Part shown: positions 17,626-25,336 of the stretch, piece after piece | Layout of the letters: each line of letters opens with the position of its first letter | Position numbering within the stretch: position 1 is the first letter of the stretch | DNA from: Deinococcus fonticola | Lineage (GTDB): Bacteria; Deinococcota; Deinococci; Deinococcales; Deinococcaceae | Assembly: GCF_004634215.1 (NCBI RefSeq) | Contig: NZ_SMMH01000035.1 | Coordinates: 1 to 34,871, forward strand | Direction of reading: 5' to 3' | DNA: 34,871 nucleotides | Translations under genes and position numbers: made by a program | Notes under the pieces: model-generated | What the model was told of the DNA's origin: nothing | The model's input: the letters and a program-made list of their open reading frames with translations, nothing else | Database searches by the model: none

Positions 17626-18116
17626 AAGGCCTGGCCCTGAATGTCCTGCTGGCCGTCGTGTGGGCGCTGTTTTCCGGCGAGGTCAGCCTGCGCGAACTGG
17701 TCATCGGGTTTCTGCTGGGGTACGCGCTGCTGAACATGTTCCCGGACGCCCTGGGCACCCGCAGTTACCAGCGCACCAGTTTCGCCCTGCTGCGCTTCGC
17801 CGCCATGTTCATCCGGGAACTGACCGTGGCGAACGTGCAGGTGGCCCTGCTGGCCCTGCACCCGCGCCCCGACCTGAAACCCATGATCTTCAAGGTGAAC
17901 CTGCACCCGCACACCGACACCACCCTCACGCTGCTGGCCGCCACCGTTACGCTGATGCCCGGCAGCGTGGTGCTGGGCTTCAGCCCGGATCGGCGCGAAA
18001 TGTACGTCCACGCCATCGGCCTGGACAACACCCGCGCCGCCCGCGAAAGCATTCACCGGGTGGAACGCGCCCTGAGCGCCTTCCTGCCCACCCCCAGCCT
18101 CAAGGAGGCCACATGA
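17622..18116 (+). CDS. mrpE: Mrp Na+/H+ antiporter subunit E
   Basis: This 164-residue subunit has an N-terminal pair of hydrophobic segments (~4-40) and a cytoplasmic domain with the MrpE pattern ATVTLMPGSVVLGFSPDR-x-x-x-YVH. The start is a TTG at 17622 that overlaps the mrpD stop (TTGA). It is supported by GGGAGG 6 nt upstream, and a later ATG would remove the first helix. The stop overlaps the mrpF ATG. It is a standard component of the hetero-oligomeric antiporter. Confidence 0.92.
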   Translation: MKGLALNVLLAVVWALFSGEVSLRELVIGFLLGYALLNMFPDALGTRSYQRTSFALLRFAAMFIRELTVANVQVALLALHPRPDLKPMIFKVNLHPHTDTTLTLLAATVTLMPGSVVLGFSPDRREMYVHAIGLDNTRAARESIHRVERALSAFLPTPSLKEAT

Positions 18117-18373
18117 TCGTCGACCTGGCCCTGGGCATTGTCACGTTGTCCGTCCTGCTCGTCACCTACCGCGTGCTGCGTGGCCCCAGCTGGGGCGACC
18201 GCATCATGGCGTTCGATTTCCTCAGCGTAAACCTGGTGGTGCTGTTCGCCCTGATGGCGGTCAAAAGCCACCTGCTGGTGATGCTCGACGCGGCCCTGGT
18301 GCTGAGTCTGCTGGGCTTCCTCAGTACGGTCGCCCTTACGCGTTATTTGCTGACCGGCCGGGTGATGAAGTGA
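18113..18373 (+). CDS. mrpF: Mrp Na+/H+ antiporter subunit F
   Basis: This 86-residue three-helix subunit carries the family motif RVLRGPSWGDRIMAFDFLSV (~20-39), followed by the DAALVLSLLGFLSTVALTRYL helix. The start at 18113 is an ATG overlapping the mrpE stop (ATGA), with AAGGAGG 7 nt upstream. The much longer open frame upstream is an out-of-frame shadow of mrpE. The stop overlaps the GTG of mrpG. Confidence 0.93.
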   Translation: MIVDLALGIVTLSVLLVTYRVLRGPSWGDRIMAFDFLSVNLVVLFALMAVKSHLLVMLDAALVLSLLGFLSTVALTRYLLTGRVMK

Positions 18374-18765
18374 ACGACTTCAACGCTCTGCGCGACATTC
18401 CCATTCTGATCGGCGCGTTCTTCGTGTTGACGAGCGCCATCGGCATCGTGCGGTTTCCGGACCTGTACTCGCGCCTGCACGCGAGCAGCAAGCTGGTGAC
18501 GCTGGGTTCGGCGGGGATTTTCCTGGGGGCGGCACTGTCGTTTCAGGATTCGGCGGCGTTTACGCGGCTGCTGGCGGTGCTGATCTTTCAGTTCCTGACG
18601 ACGCCCCTGACGGCCTACCTGATTGCCCAGGCGGCGTACCTGCGGGGCCTGCCGCCGCACCTGCCCGGCGGCATCGATGAGTGGGGCGCCCTGGGCCGCG
18701 CCGAGGAAATCGCGCAGGCCGACCGCGAAGCCGTGCGGGCCATGCAGACCGAGGGACAGGGCTGA
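18370..18765 (+). CDS. mrpG: Mrp Na+/H+ antiporter subunit G
   Basis: This 131-residue last subunit has three hydrophobic helices and the MrpG motif GIVRFPDLYSRLHASSK (~25-41). A hydrophilic C-terminal extension of about 35 residues includes EEIAQADREAVRAMQTE. The GTG start at 18370 overlaps the mrpF stop (GTGA). It completes the ABCDEFG order found in group 1 Mrp operons. It faces the ankyrin gene convergently, 31 bp away, with no clear terminator between them. Confidence 0.92.
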   Translation: MNDFNALRDIPILIGAFFVLTSAIGIVRFPDLYSRLHASSKLVTLGSAGIFLGAALSFQDSAAFTRLLAVLIFQFLTTPLTAYLIAQAAYLRGLPPHLPGGIDEWGALGRAEEIAQADREAVRAMQTEGQG

Positions 18766-18796
18766 CCTTCGCTCTGGACAGGTCAAGAGTCAGTTT

Positions 18797-19294
18797 TTAG
18801 TGACCACTCAGGAGCCGGGCGGTGTCGGCCGCGCCCATCTGCCGGGCGGCGTCCAGCGCGGTGCTGCCGGTCACGTCCACTGCGCCGGCGGCGGCTCCAC
18901 GCGCCAGCAGCAGCTCGACCACTGGCACGTGGTTGAACATTGCCCCGAAGGTCAAAGGCGTGCGTCCGCTCGGCCCACCGCCCTCGATGTTCGCGCCGTG
19001 ATCCAGCAGCAGTTCCAGCATAGGAACGTTGCCCTTGAAGGCCGCGCCCTGCATGGGGGTCTGGCCCATGTCGTTCACACGCTCCGGGTCGGCGCCGCGC
19101 GAGAGCAGCAGCCGCGCCGCGCCCAGGTGACCGTGGTAACTGGCCAGGATCAGCAGCGTGTCGCCCTTGCTGTTGGTAAGGTTCACCGGCACGCCGGCGT
19201 CCAGCAGGTCACGCAGTTGCGCCTCGTTGCCGGCGCGGGCGGCCTCGAAGGCCCGTTGCAGGACTTCCAGCACCTGCGGATCGATGTCGGTCAT
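18797..19294 (-). CDS. Ankyrin-repeat protein
   Basis: This 165-residue protein has four to five ankyrin repeats. The cores are GDTLLILASYHGHLGAARLL, GQTPMQGAAFKGNVPMLELL and GRTPLTFGAMFNHVPVVELL, with a final GSTALDAARQMGAADTARLL. Flanking helices have the usual LLxxGA ends. There is no signal or membrane segment, so it is a cytosolic protein-interaction module without catalytic function. The ATG at 19294 is preferred over a GTG at 19303 because TACAGT lies 7 nt upstream and overlaps the GTG. The partner is unknown. It stands alone between the Mrp and oxidoreductase operons. Confidence 0.88.
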   Translation of the reverse strand: MTDIDPQVLEVLQRAFEAARAGNEAQLRDLLDAGVPVNLTNSKGDTLLILASYHGHLGAARLLLSRGADPERVNDMGQTPMQGAAFKGNVPMLELLLDHGANIEGGGPSGRTPLTFGAMFNHVPVVELLLARGAAAGAVDVTGSTALDAARQMGAADTARLLSGH

Positions 19295-19301
19295 GGGCGT
19301 C

Positions 19302-19307
19302 ACTGTA
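19302..19307 (-). promoter_or_regulatory. Leaderless-type -10 box (TACAGT) before the ankyrin gene
   Basis: TACAGT, then 7 nt, then ATG at 19294 on the minus strand. It is the same hexamer and nearly the same spacing as at 9590-9595. Confidence 0.5.
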
Positions 19308-19329
19308 GCGGGGGAAGCGCCGACAACAG

Positions 19330-19356
19330 ATGGGCGCCGCTTGAGACGACGCCCAT
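19330..19356. terminator. Possible terminator hairpin after the aldehyde oxidoreductase operon
   Basis: ATGGGCGCCG and CGACGCCCAT pair over 10 positions with one wobble and a 7-nt loop. It lies 48 bp beyond the stop of the large subunit gene. No convincing T-tract follows, so it is only a candidate. Confidence 0.4.
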
Positions 19357-19403
19357 GAATGCCCCAGCCAACGCGCAGAAAAGAAGGCAGCCCAGCTGGA
19401 GGG

Positions 19404-21614
19404 TCAGTCGGCCGCTTCCCAGCCCGCCAGCACCTTGTCCAGGGTCAGGGGATAGTCGCGGATTCGCACGCCCGAAGCGTTGTAAACGGCGTTCGCCACC
19501 GCCGCGCCGACCCCGCAGATGCCCAGTTCACCGATGCCCTTGGCCTTCAGCGGCGAGGACTTGTCGTCCAGCTCATCCAGAAACAGCACGTCAAGCTGGG
19601 GAATGTCGGCGTGGACAGGCACATGGTACTCGGCCAGGTCATGGTTGATGAACAGGCCAAAGCGCTCGTCGACGTGCAGTTCTTCCATCAGAGCCGCGCC
19701 GACGCCCATGGTCATGCCGCCCAGGCACTGGCTGCGGGCGGTCACCGGGTTCAGGATGCGCCCCGCCGTCACGGCGCTCAGCAGGCGGCGGACGCGCGTT
19801 TCGCCGGTGTAGGCGTTCACCGCCACTTCCGCGAAGTGCGCCCCGAAACTGGCCTGCACGAACTTCTCGCTCAGGTCGCCCCAGGTGACGTTGCCCTCGG
19901 CTTCCACCGCGCCCTGGCTGGCGGCTTTGGCGAGCAGCGTGCAATGGTTGCCGCTCCAGACCTCGCCGTTCTTGAACTCGGTGGTTCGGGGGTCGTAGCC
20001 GAACTGCCCGGAAATAACCTGGCGCAGTTCCTCGCAGGCGTAGTACAGCCCCGTCGTGGAACTGTTCGCGCCGAATGACCCGCCGGAGCCGGACGCTTTC
20101 GGGAAGTCCGAATCACCCAGCTTCACGGTCACGTCCTCCAGCCGCAGCCCCAGCATCTCGGCGGCCACCTGCCCCAGGATCGTGTAGCTGCCGGTGCCGA
20201 TGTCGGTCATCTGCGTTTCCACAGTCAGTTTGCCGCCCCTCTCCAGCCGCACACGCGCCCCGGAGGGCTGCACCAGGTTCTTGCGGAAGGCCGAGGCCAT
20301 GCCCATTCCGATCAGCCATTCGCCCTCGCGCACCTGGGCCGGGGTGGCCTGGCGCTTTTCCCAGCCGAAAGCTTTGGCCCCTTCGCGCAGGGCCTTGACC
20401 AGTTTGCGCGACGAGTACGGGCGCTTCGGGCCTTTCTCGGGGTCGTGCTGGATATCGTTGCGGATGCGCAGCTCCACCGGATCAAGCTTGAGTTTCTCGG
20501 CCAGTTCGTCCATCGCGCATTCCAGCGCCAGCAGGCCCACCGCCTCGCCGGGCGCCCGCATGGAGCCGCCGGGCGGCAGGTGCAGCTCGCTGACACGGGT
20601 GCGGATCAGGCGGTTGGGGCCGGCGTACAGCAGCTTGGTCTGGTCGCTGGCGTTCTCGCCGTCGCCGCCAGGCAGGTTGCCGCTGTAGCTGTCGTGGCCC
20701 ACCGCCAGCAGGTGCCCCTCCCGGTCGGCGGCCAGGCGCAGGCGCTGGATGGTCGCGGGCCGGTGGGTGGTGTGGTTAGGAATCAGCGGCCGGTGCAGCA
20801 CGGTCTTGACGGGTCGCCCCAGCTCCCGTGCGGCGTATATCGAGAGCACCGCGTCGGCGTAGAAGTTCAGCTTCGAGCCGAAGCCCCCGCCCACGTAGCG
20901 CGACACGATGCGAATGTCCTGCTGCGGCATATGAAAGGTCTTCGAGAGGCCGCGCCGCACCCAGTGCACCATCTGGTTGGAGGTGTAGAGGGTCAGCTGC
21001 TCACCCTGCCATTCGGCCAGGCTGGCGTGAGGTTCCATCGGCATCTGCGACTGGTCGGGGGTGGTGTAGGTCACGTCCACCTTCACGGACGCCTCTTTAA
21101 ACGCCTGCTCGAAGTCGCCCACCTCGCTGTCGGGGCTGTCGGGCGAGGGCTTTCCCTGCGCCATCACGTCTTCCAGCACGAAGTCGGCTTCGCCCGCCTG
21201 GTACTCGACCTCGATCAGGCTGGCGGCGTGGCGGGCCTGCTCGAAGGTCTCGGCCACCACGAAGGCCACCGCCTCGCCGTAGTAGTTCACCTCCTCGCTG
21301 ACCAGGTGCGGCGAGTGCTCGTACTGCTGCGGCACAGGCGACTCCAGCGTCGTCCAGGGGGTGTTGCGGTGCGTCAGGACAAGCAGCACGCCGGGGGCCG
21401 CCTCGGCGCGGCCGACGTCGATCCGGGTGATCTTGCCGTGCCCGATGCCGGAACCGCGCACGAAGCCGTAGGCCGTATTCCTGGGCTCATGGTACTCGGC
21501 GGCGTAGGTGGCCTGCCCGGTGACCTTCAGCGGCCCCTCGATGCGCGGGTGTGGCTGGGCCACCACCTTCTCCTGGTCGATGGGGTTGGTGTCGGCGGGC
21601 GTGTCGAACTTCAT
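19404..21614 (-). CDS. paoC: Molybdenum aldehyde/xanthine oxidoreductase, molybdopterin-binding subunit
   Basis: This 736-residue catalytic subunit belongs to a PaoC/YagR-type enzyme that oxidises aldehydes using molybdopterin. Motifs include the N-terminal [18 protein letters not shown], the Moco-binding [15 protein letters not shown] and [14 protein letters not shown], and the [20 protein letters not shown] region. The probable catalytic base is E696 in [14 protein letters not shown] near the C terminus. The length matches the short three-subunit family rather than fused eukaryotic XDH. It is the last gene of the operon and its ATG overlaps the FAD-subunit stop. The PaoC label is by family resemblance; the true substrate may be another aldehyde or heterocycle. 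No PaoD/XdhC-type maturation gene is in the window. Confidence 0.88.
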   Translation of the reverse strand: MKFDTPADTNPIDQEKVVAQPHPRIEGPLKVTGQATYAAEYHEPRNTAYGFVRGSGIGHGKITRIDVGRAEAAPGVLLVLTHRNTPWTTLESPVPQQYEHSPHLVSEEVNYYGEAVAFVVAETFEQARHAASLIEVEYQAGEADFVLEDVMAQGKPSPDSPDSEVGDFEQAFKEASVKVDVTYTTPDQSQMPMEPHASLAEWQGEQLTLYTSNQMVHWVRRGLSKTFHMPQQDIRIVSRYVGGGFGSKLNFYADAVLSIYAARELGRPVKTVLHRPLIPNHTTHRPATIQRLRLAADREGHLLAVGHDSYSGNLPGGDGENASDQTKLLYAGPNRLIRTRVSELHLPPGGSMRAPGEAVGLLALECAMDELAEKLKLDPVELRIRNDIQHDPEKGPKRPYSSRKLVKALREGAKAFGWEKRQATPAQVREGEWLIGMGMASAFRKNLVQPSGARVRLERGGKLTVETQMTDIGTGSYTILGQVAAEMLGLRLEDVTVKLGDSDFPKASGSGGSFGANSSTTGLYYACEELRQVISGQFGYDPRTTEFKNGEVWSGNHCTLLAKAASQGAVEAEGNVTWGDLSEKFVQASFGAHFAEVAVNAYTGETRVRRLLSAVTAGRILNPVTARSQCLGGMTMGVGAALMEELHVDERFGLFINHDLAEYHVPVHADIPQLDVLFLDELDDKSSPLKAKGIGELGICGVGAAVANAVYNASGVRIRDYPLTLDKVLAGWEAAD

Positions 21615-22597
21615 TCCTGATCCTCCCCGGTGCGTCGTTCTCCCGTTCTGGCCTGCTCGGCCTCCTGCAACACGGCGTCCAGCGTGCGGCGCAGCAGCGG
21701 CAGTTTGAAGGCGTTGTCAGCGGTGGGCCGGGCGTCCGCGAAGGCCGTGTCGATCACGGCGGCGGCCCCTTCCTTCCAGCGTTTCTCGGCGGCCTCGACC
21801 CGCCACGGGCGCGGCGCCACGCCGCCGAAGGCGAAGCGGGCCGAGCGCCGCCCGTTGATGATGGCGGCCACCGACACCAGCGCGAAGGCATAAGACGAGC
21901 GGTCGCGCACCTTGCGGTAAACGTGCGTGCCGGGACGCGGCGCGGGCAGCAGCACCCCCGTGATCAGGTCGCCGGGTTGCATGACAGTTTCGATGTGAGG
22001 CGTGTCGCCCGGCAGACGGTAAAAGTCGTCCAGTTCGAGGGCACGCACCTGGCCGTCTGCGCCCAGCACCTCGACCTGTGCGTCCAGCACCCGCAGCGCC
22101 ACGGCCATGTCGGACGGGTGCTGCGCGATACAGGCGTCCGAGGTGCCTATGATCGCCAGCGGGCGGCTGAAACCCTCCAGCGCCCCGCAGCCGCTGCCGG
22201 GGTCGCGCTTGTTACAGGGCATGTTGGTGTCGTAGAAGTACGGGCAGCGCGTGCGTTGCAGCAGGTTGCCGGCAGTGGTGGCGCGGTTCCTGATCTGGCC
22301 CGAGGCGCCCGACAGGATGGCCCGCGACAGCACCGCGTACTCGGTGCGGATGCGCTCATCGGCGGCCAGGTCGGTGTTGCGCACCAGCGCACCCACGCGC
22401 AGGCCATCGCCGTGCGGCTCGATGCAGTCCAGCCCCAGACGGTTCACGTCCACCAGGTGCGCGGGGCGCTCGATCTCCAGCTTCATCAGGTCGAGCAGGT
22501 TGGTGCCGCCGCCGATGAACTTGGCTTCCGGCGTGTCCAGCACCGCCTGACTGGCCTGCTGCGGCGCCTTGGCGCGTTCGTAGGTCAGCGGCCTCAC
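21611..22597 (-). CDS. paoB: Molybdenum oxidoreductase FAD-binding subunit, PaoB-type with Fe-S cysteines
   Basis: This 328-residue flavin subunit passes electrons from the Fe-S subunit to FAD. The FAD-binding loop [15 protein letters not shown] (27-41) and the [18 protein letters not shown] segment are family signatures. Four cysteines at 118, 128, 137 and 156 match the extra [4Fe-4S]-binding insertion described for E. coli PaoB and absent from ordinary XDH FAD subunits. The start is a GTG overlapping the stop of the Fe-S subunit gene (GTGA), and its end overlaps the large-subunit ATG, so all three are coupled. Confidence 0.88.
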   Translation of the reverse strand: MRPLTYERAKAPQQASQAVLDTPEAKFIGGGTNLLDLMKLEIERPAHLVDVNRLGLDCIEPHGDGLRVGALVRNTDLAADERIRTEYAVLSRAILSGASGQIRNRATTAGNLLQRTRCPYFYDTNMPCNKRDPGSGCGALEGFSRPLAIIGTSDACIAQHPSDMAVALRVLDAQVEVLGADGQVRALELDDFYRLPGDTPHIETVMQPGDLITGVLLPAPRPGTHVYRKVRDRSSYAFALVSVAAIINGRRSARFAFGGVAPRPWRVEAAEKRWKEGAAAVIDTAFADARPTADNAFKLPLLRRTLDAVLQEAEQARTGERRTGEDQE

Positions 22598-23172
22598 GGT
22601 CTTTCTCCCCCGGACACCTCTGTCTCGTAGACTTCGGTCACGGCGTCGATGATGTTCGGGTACGCCGCGCAGCGACAGATGTTGCCGCTCAGGCGCTCGC
22701 GGATCTCCTCACGGCTGAACCTGGCAGCGTTCAGATCCGGAGTCACGTGGCTGGGCACGCCGCGCCCCAGTTCGTCCAGCATGCCCACCGCCGAGCAGAT
22801 CTGCCCCGGCGTGCAGTAGCCGCACTGGTAGCCGTCGTGCGCCACGAACGCCGCCTGGAGGGGATGCAGGTCGTCCGGCGTACCGAGGCCCTCGATGGTG
22901 GTGACCTCGTCGCCACTGTGCATCACCGCCAGCGACAGGCAACTGTTCATGCGCACGCCGTTCACCAGCACCGTGCAGGCGCCGCACTGGCCGTGGTCGC
23001 AACCCTTTTTGGTGCCGGTGAGGCCCAGGTGTTCACGCAGGGCGTCGAGCAGGGACACGCGCGGGTCGAGGTCGAGGGACACCGCCTGGCCGTTTACCCT
23101 GAACCGGACGGGCAGGCTGAGCGCAAGGGGAGAAGTTGACCCCGTGGCCGGGGCGGAGGATGACTGACTCAT
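22594..23172 (-). CDS. paoA: Molybdenum oxidoreductase [2Fe-2S] subunit
   Basis: This 192-residue ferredoxin-like subunit carries two [2Fe-2S] clusters. The plant-type cluster ligands are C58, C63, C66 and C78 in [17 protein letters not shown] and NSC. The second set is C117, C120, C166 and C168 in QCGYCTPGQ and NICRC. The N terminus (~1-20) is Ser/Pro-rich and lacks the twin-arginine signal found on E. coli PaoA, so the enzyme is probably cytoplasmic. It is the first gene of the operon. A GCGAGG sequence 9 nt upstream can serve as ribosome-binding site. Confidence 0.92.
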   Translation of the reverse strand: MSQSSSAPATGSTSPLALSLPVRFRVNGQAVSLDLDPRVSLLDALREHLGLTGTKKGCDHGQCGACTVLVNGVRMNSCLSLAVMHSGDEVTTIEGLGTPDDLHPLQAAFVAHDGYQCGYCTPGQICSAVGMLDELGRGVPSHVTPDLNAARFSREEIRERLSGNICRCAAYPNIIDAVTEVYETEVSGGERP

Positions 23173-23300
23173 GCTGGATACCTCGCAGGGATCGGAAAAT
23201 GTCAGGCGAGTCTAGTGACGGCGCCGCTTTGTTGGGTGGGGGCTTTCTTTAGCGCGCATTGCAGCTTCTCAGAGGCGGGGGGGGGCAGCTGGTGTGGCGG

Positions 23301-24560
23301 CTACTCCTTGCCGCCCCTGTCATTCGTTTCGATGGGCTTCACACGACTGTCCTGCTGGGCCGGGGTGACACTGATTCCGGGGGCCACGCCGTGCCCAGCT
23401 TTCACGCTCACGCCGGGATGCAGGTGGGCGTGGGCCCCGACGACGGCGGGGGTACTGTTCACACTCCGGCCACCGACCTGCACGTCTTTTTCAAGGGTGG
23501 CACCCTGGTCAATCACCGCGCGGCTGACCTGCGCCCCGGCTTTCACGACGGCACCCGGCTGAACCACGCTGTCGCGCACCACCGCGCCCTGCTCGATGAC
23601 AGCATTTGGGCCGACGACGCTGCGCACGACCTTCCCGGCGACCACTGCGCCGCCGCATACGAAACTGCGTTCCAGACTCGCAGTCTTCTCGATCAGGGCG
23701 GGGGGGCGTGTCAGGCTGGCGGTGATGAAGGGCCAGTGTTCGTCTCCCAGGTCGAAGGCCGCGCCGTCCAGAAAGTCGCGGTGCGCCTGCAGGTACGCGG
23801 GCAGAGTGCCCACATCCCTCCAGTAGCCCCTCAGCGGGAAGGCGTAGGCGTCGCCGCGCTCCACGAAGGCGGGCAGCAGGGCCTCGCCGTAATCGCCCAG
23901 CGGGCCTTTTTTCTCCAGTTCGGCCAGCAGTTTCAGCAGGATTCCAGTGTCGTACACGAACACTTCGGCGGTGACGGTCTTCCCCAACGGCTTGTCGGGT
24001 TTGTAGGCAAACTGCTTGACCTGTCCGCCGGGGCCGGCCAGCACGTTGCCGAAGCGGGTGGCTTCCTTCTCGTCGGCGAGTTCAGTGGTGACCATGGTGA
24101 CGCTCGCGCCTTTCTCGGCGTGCCAGAGAATCACTTCCGAATAGTCGAGGCGGTACACGTGGTCGGCGCTCAGCACCAGCACGACATCCGGCCCGAACTC
24201 GCGGATCAGCGGGGCATGCTGCGCGAGAGCGTGCGCGTTGCCGTGCGCAAACTCGCCGTCTTCCTTGTCGGGGCCGGAAAAGGGCGGCATGACCACCAGG
24301 CCGCCGCGCGTGCGGTCCAGGTCCCAGGGCCGCCCGCCCGAGAGGTGGTCGTTCAGGCTGTGCGGCAGGTACTGCTCGACCACCCACACATCTGTAAGGC
24401 CGCTGTTCACCAGATTGCTGAGGGTGAAGTCGATCAGGCGGTAGGTGCCGAGGAACGGCACGGCGGGTTTGGCCTGCTTGTCCGTGAGGGGACTCAGGCG
24501 CGAGCCGCGCCCCCCGGCCAGCACGATGGCAAGGACTTTCTGACCGGCAATGGCAACCAT
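23301..24560 (-). CDS. glgC: Glucose-1-phosphate adenylyltransferase (ADP-glucose pyrophosphorylase)
   Basis: This 419-residue protein makes ADP-glucose for glycogen from ATP and glucose-1-phosphate. The nucleotidyltransferase domain has the signature VLAGGRGSRLSPLTDKQAKP (~11-30), GTYRLIDFTLSN and the sugar-phosphate-site region VLSADHVYRLDY. The C-terminal left-handed beta-helix shows hexapeptide repeats such as VVRSVVGPNAVIEQGAVV. The start at 24560 is chosen because TATGCT precedes it by 6 nt and homologues start here; the frame extends to 24698 without similarity. The last ~25 residues (QDSRVKPIETNDRGGKE) are hydrophilic and unusual. No glgA, glgB or glgP neighbours are present, so it is a stand-alone gene. 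Confidence 0.88.
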   Translation of the reverse strand: MVAIAGQKVLAIVLAGGRGSRLSPLTDKQAKPAVPFLGTYRLIDFTLSNLVNSGLTDVWVVEQYLPHSLNDHLSGGRPWDLDRTRGGLVVMPPFSGPDKEDGEFAHGNAHALAQHAPLIREFGPDVVLVLSADHVYRLDYSEVILWHAEKGASVTMVTTELADEKEATRFGNVLAGPGGQVKQFAYKPDKPLGKTVTAEVFVYDTGILLKLLAELEKKGPLGDYGEALLPAFVERGDAYAFPLRGYWRDVGTLPAYLQAHRDFLDGAAFDLGDEHWPFITASLTRPPALIEKTASLERSFVCGGAVVAGKVVRSVVGPNAVIEQGAVVRDSVVQPGAVVKAGAQVSRAVIDQGATLEKDVQVGGRSVNSTPAVVGAHAHLHPGVSVKAGHGVAPGISVTPAQQDSRVKPIETNDRGGKE

Positions 24561-24566
24561 GCGGTC

Positions 24567-24572
24567 AGCATA
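24567..24572 (-). promoter_or_regulatory. Leaderless-type -10 box (TATGCT) of glgC
   Basis: TATGCT, then GACCGC, then ATG on the minus strand gives TANNNT spacing of 6 nt. It supports the glgC start at 24560. Confidence 0.5.
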
Positions 24573-24633
24573 GGGGCAGGAATTGTGGCGCAGAATGACG
24601 AAAGGGCGAGTCGCCTTCGGGCAATCTTGAGGT

Positions 24634-24819
24634 TTAGCGCCAGGAACGCAGATGCGCTTCGTTGTTGAAGGAGTCCAGGGTGAGGCGTCCGCTGCCAAAA
24701 GTGAATCGGGGAAGGCTGCCGTTTTTCACACGCCAGCTCAGTTTCAGGGCGGAGCCGTCCGGGGCATTGAGAGAAAGCGCGGTGATCAGGCCGTGGCGCA
24801 CCAGGATCAGTTGACTCAC
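24634..24819 (-). CDS. Small hypothetical protein (61 aa)
   Basis: This is an unrecognised 61-residue protein starting with GTG. The sequence looks structured: LILVRHGLITALSL, a beta-type KLSWRVKNG segment, then RFTFGSGRLTLDSF. LVRHG recalls histidine phosphatases, but the protein is far too short and lacks the rest of that fold. It ends 73 bp before the glgC ATG in the same orientation. The GTG overlaps the stop of the frame that runs through the SDR pseudogene (GTGA), which may be a relic of a former operon or chance. A real gene is likely but unproven. Confidence 0.5.
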   Translation of the reverse strand: MSQLILVRHGLITALSLNAPDGSALKLSWRVKNGSLPRFTFGSGRLTLDSFNNEAHLRSWR

Positions 24820-24920
24820 AGGATTTCCCGTTGATATTTGATGAAATAACAGCAGAGCCGGAGCGGCCTGGAGGGTGTGCTGGACGTGGAATGATCCTTC
24901 TCTTGGTCTTCTGGAAAGAA

Positions 24921-25203
24921 GTCGGTGTCATTGCCCAGACGGCGCATAGGCGTGTGCTCCGGAATGCGCTTTTCCCCGAATTCGAGGGCACTCTGCGTCA
25001 TTTTGGTAGGGAAGTAGCCGGGGCAGATGCTGTTGACGGTAATGCCCCGGTCAGCAAATTCAGCGGACAGGGGGCGCCTTGCGATCTGTGAGCACCAGTC
25101 TGGCCCCATGTTCGCCCAGTCACTCGGCGATTTGCAGCTCCAGGCTGCGCAAACCTCCGGCAATCAGAGCCATCCTGCCGTGCAGGACGAGGAGTGCCTT
25201 CAA
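24921..25203 (-). pseudogene. Decayed short-chain dehydrogenase/reductase (SDR) gene
   Basis: Two SDR pieces lie in different frames. The N-terminal piece (about 25203 to 25063) reads HGRMALIAGGLRSLELQIAE, a stop, then LGEHGARLVLTDRK. This corresponds to the Rossmann start (GRxALVTGGSRGLGLQIAEALGEHGA in intact homologues) with a TGA replacing a codon. The second piece (about 25066 to 24921) reads AEFADRGITVNSICPGYFPT, then KMTQSALEFGEKRIPE and MRRLGNDTD, the region after the catalytic Tyr/Lys. Roughly 120 residues, including the catalytic Ser-Tyr-Lys, are missing between them, and the C terminus is lost too. Not functional. The neighbouring 25204-25336 and 24820-24920 hold no recognisable gene. 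Confidence 0.8.
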
Positions 25204-25336
25204 CGCCCTGCCCGTGCCATCATCCTGAATTGAATTGCCATCCAGCAGAAGGGCATGAACGTCAACATCAGTTTTTTACTGTCAGGAACACTGGCAGCTC
25301 AGCCCCAGGCACCTGGACACCTCAAGCAGGCACAGA

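Noticed and set aside
18766..18796. Terminator between mrpG and the ankyrin gene
   Set aside because: Only a 5-bp GGTCA/TGACC pairing is visible in this gap, too weak to support a terminator.
24634..24819. Histidine phosphatase assignment from LVRHG
   Set aside because: The protein is only 61 residues and lacks every other motif of that family, so the resemblance is probably chance.
24816..25163. 115-codon minus-strand frame as an intact SDR gene
   Set aside because: It contains only the post-catalytic SDR block. The N-terminal block is in another frame with a stop, and the catalytic region is missing.
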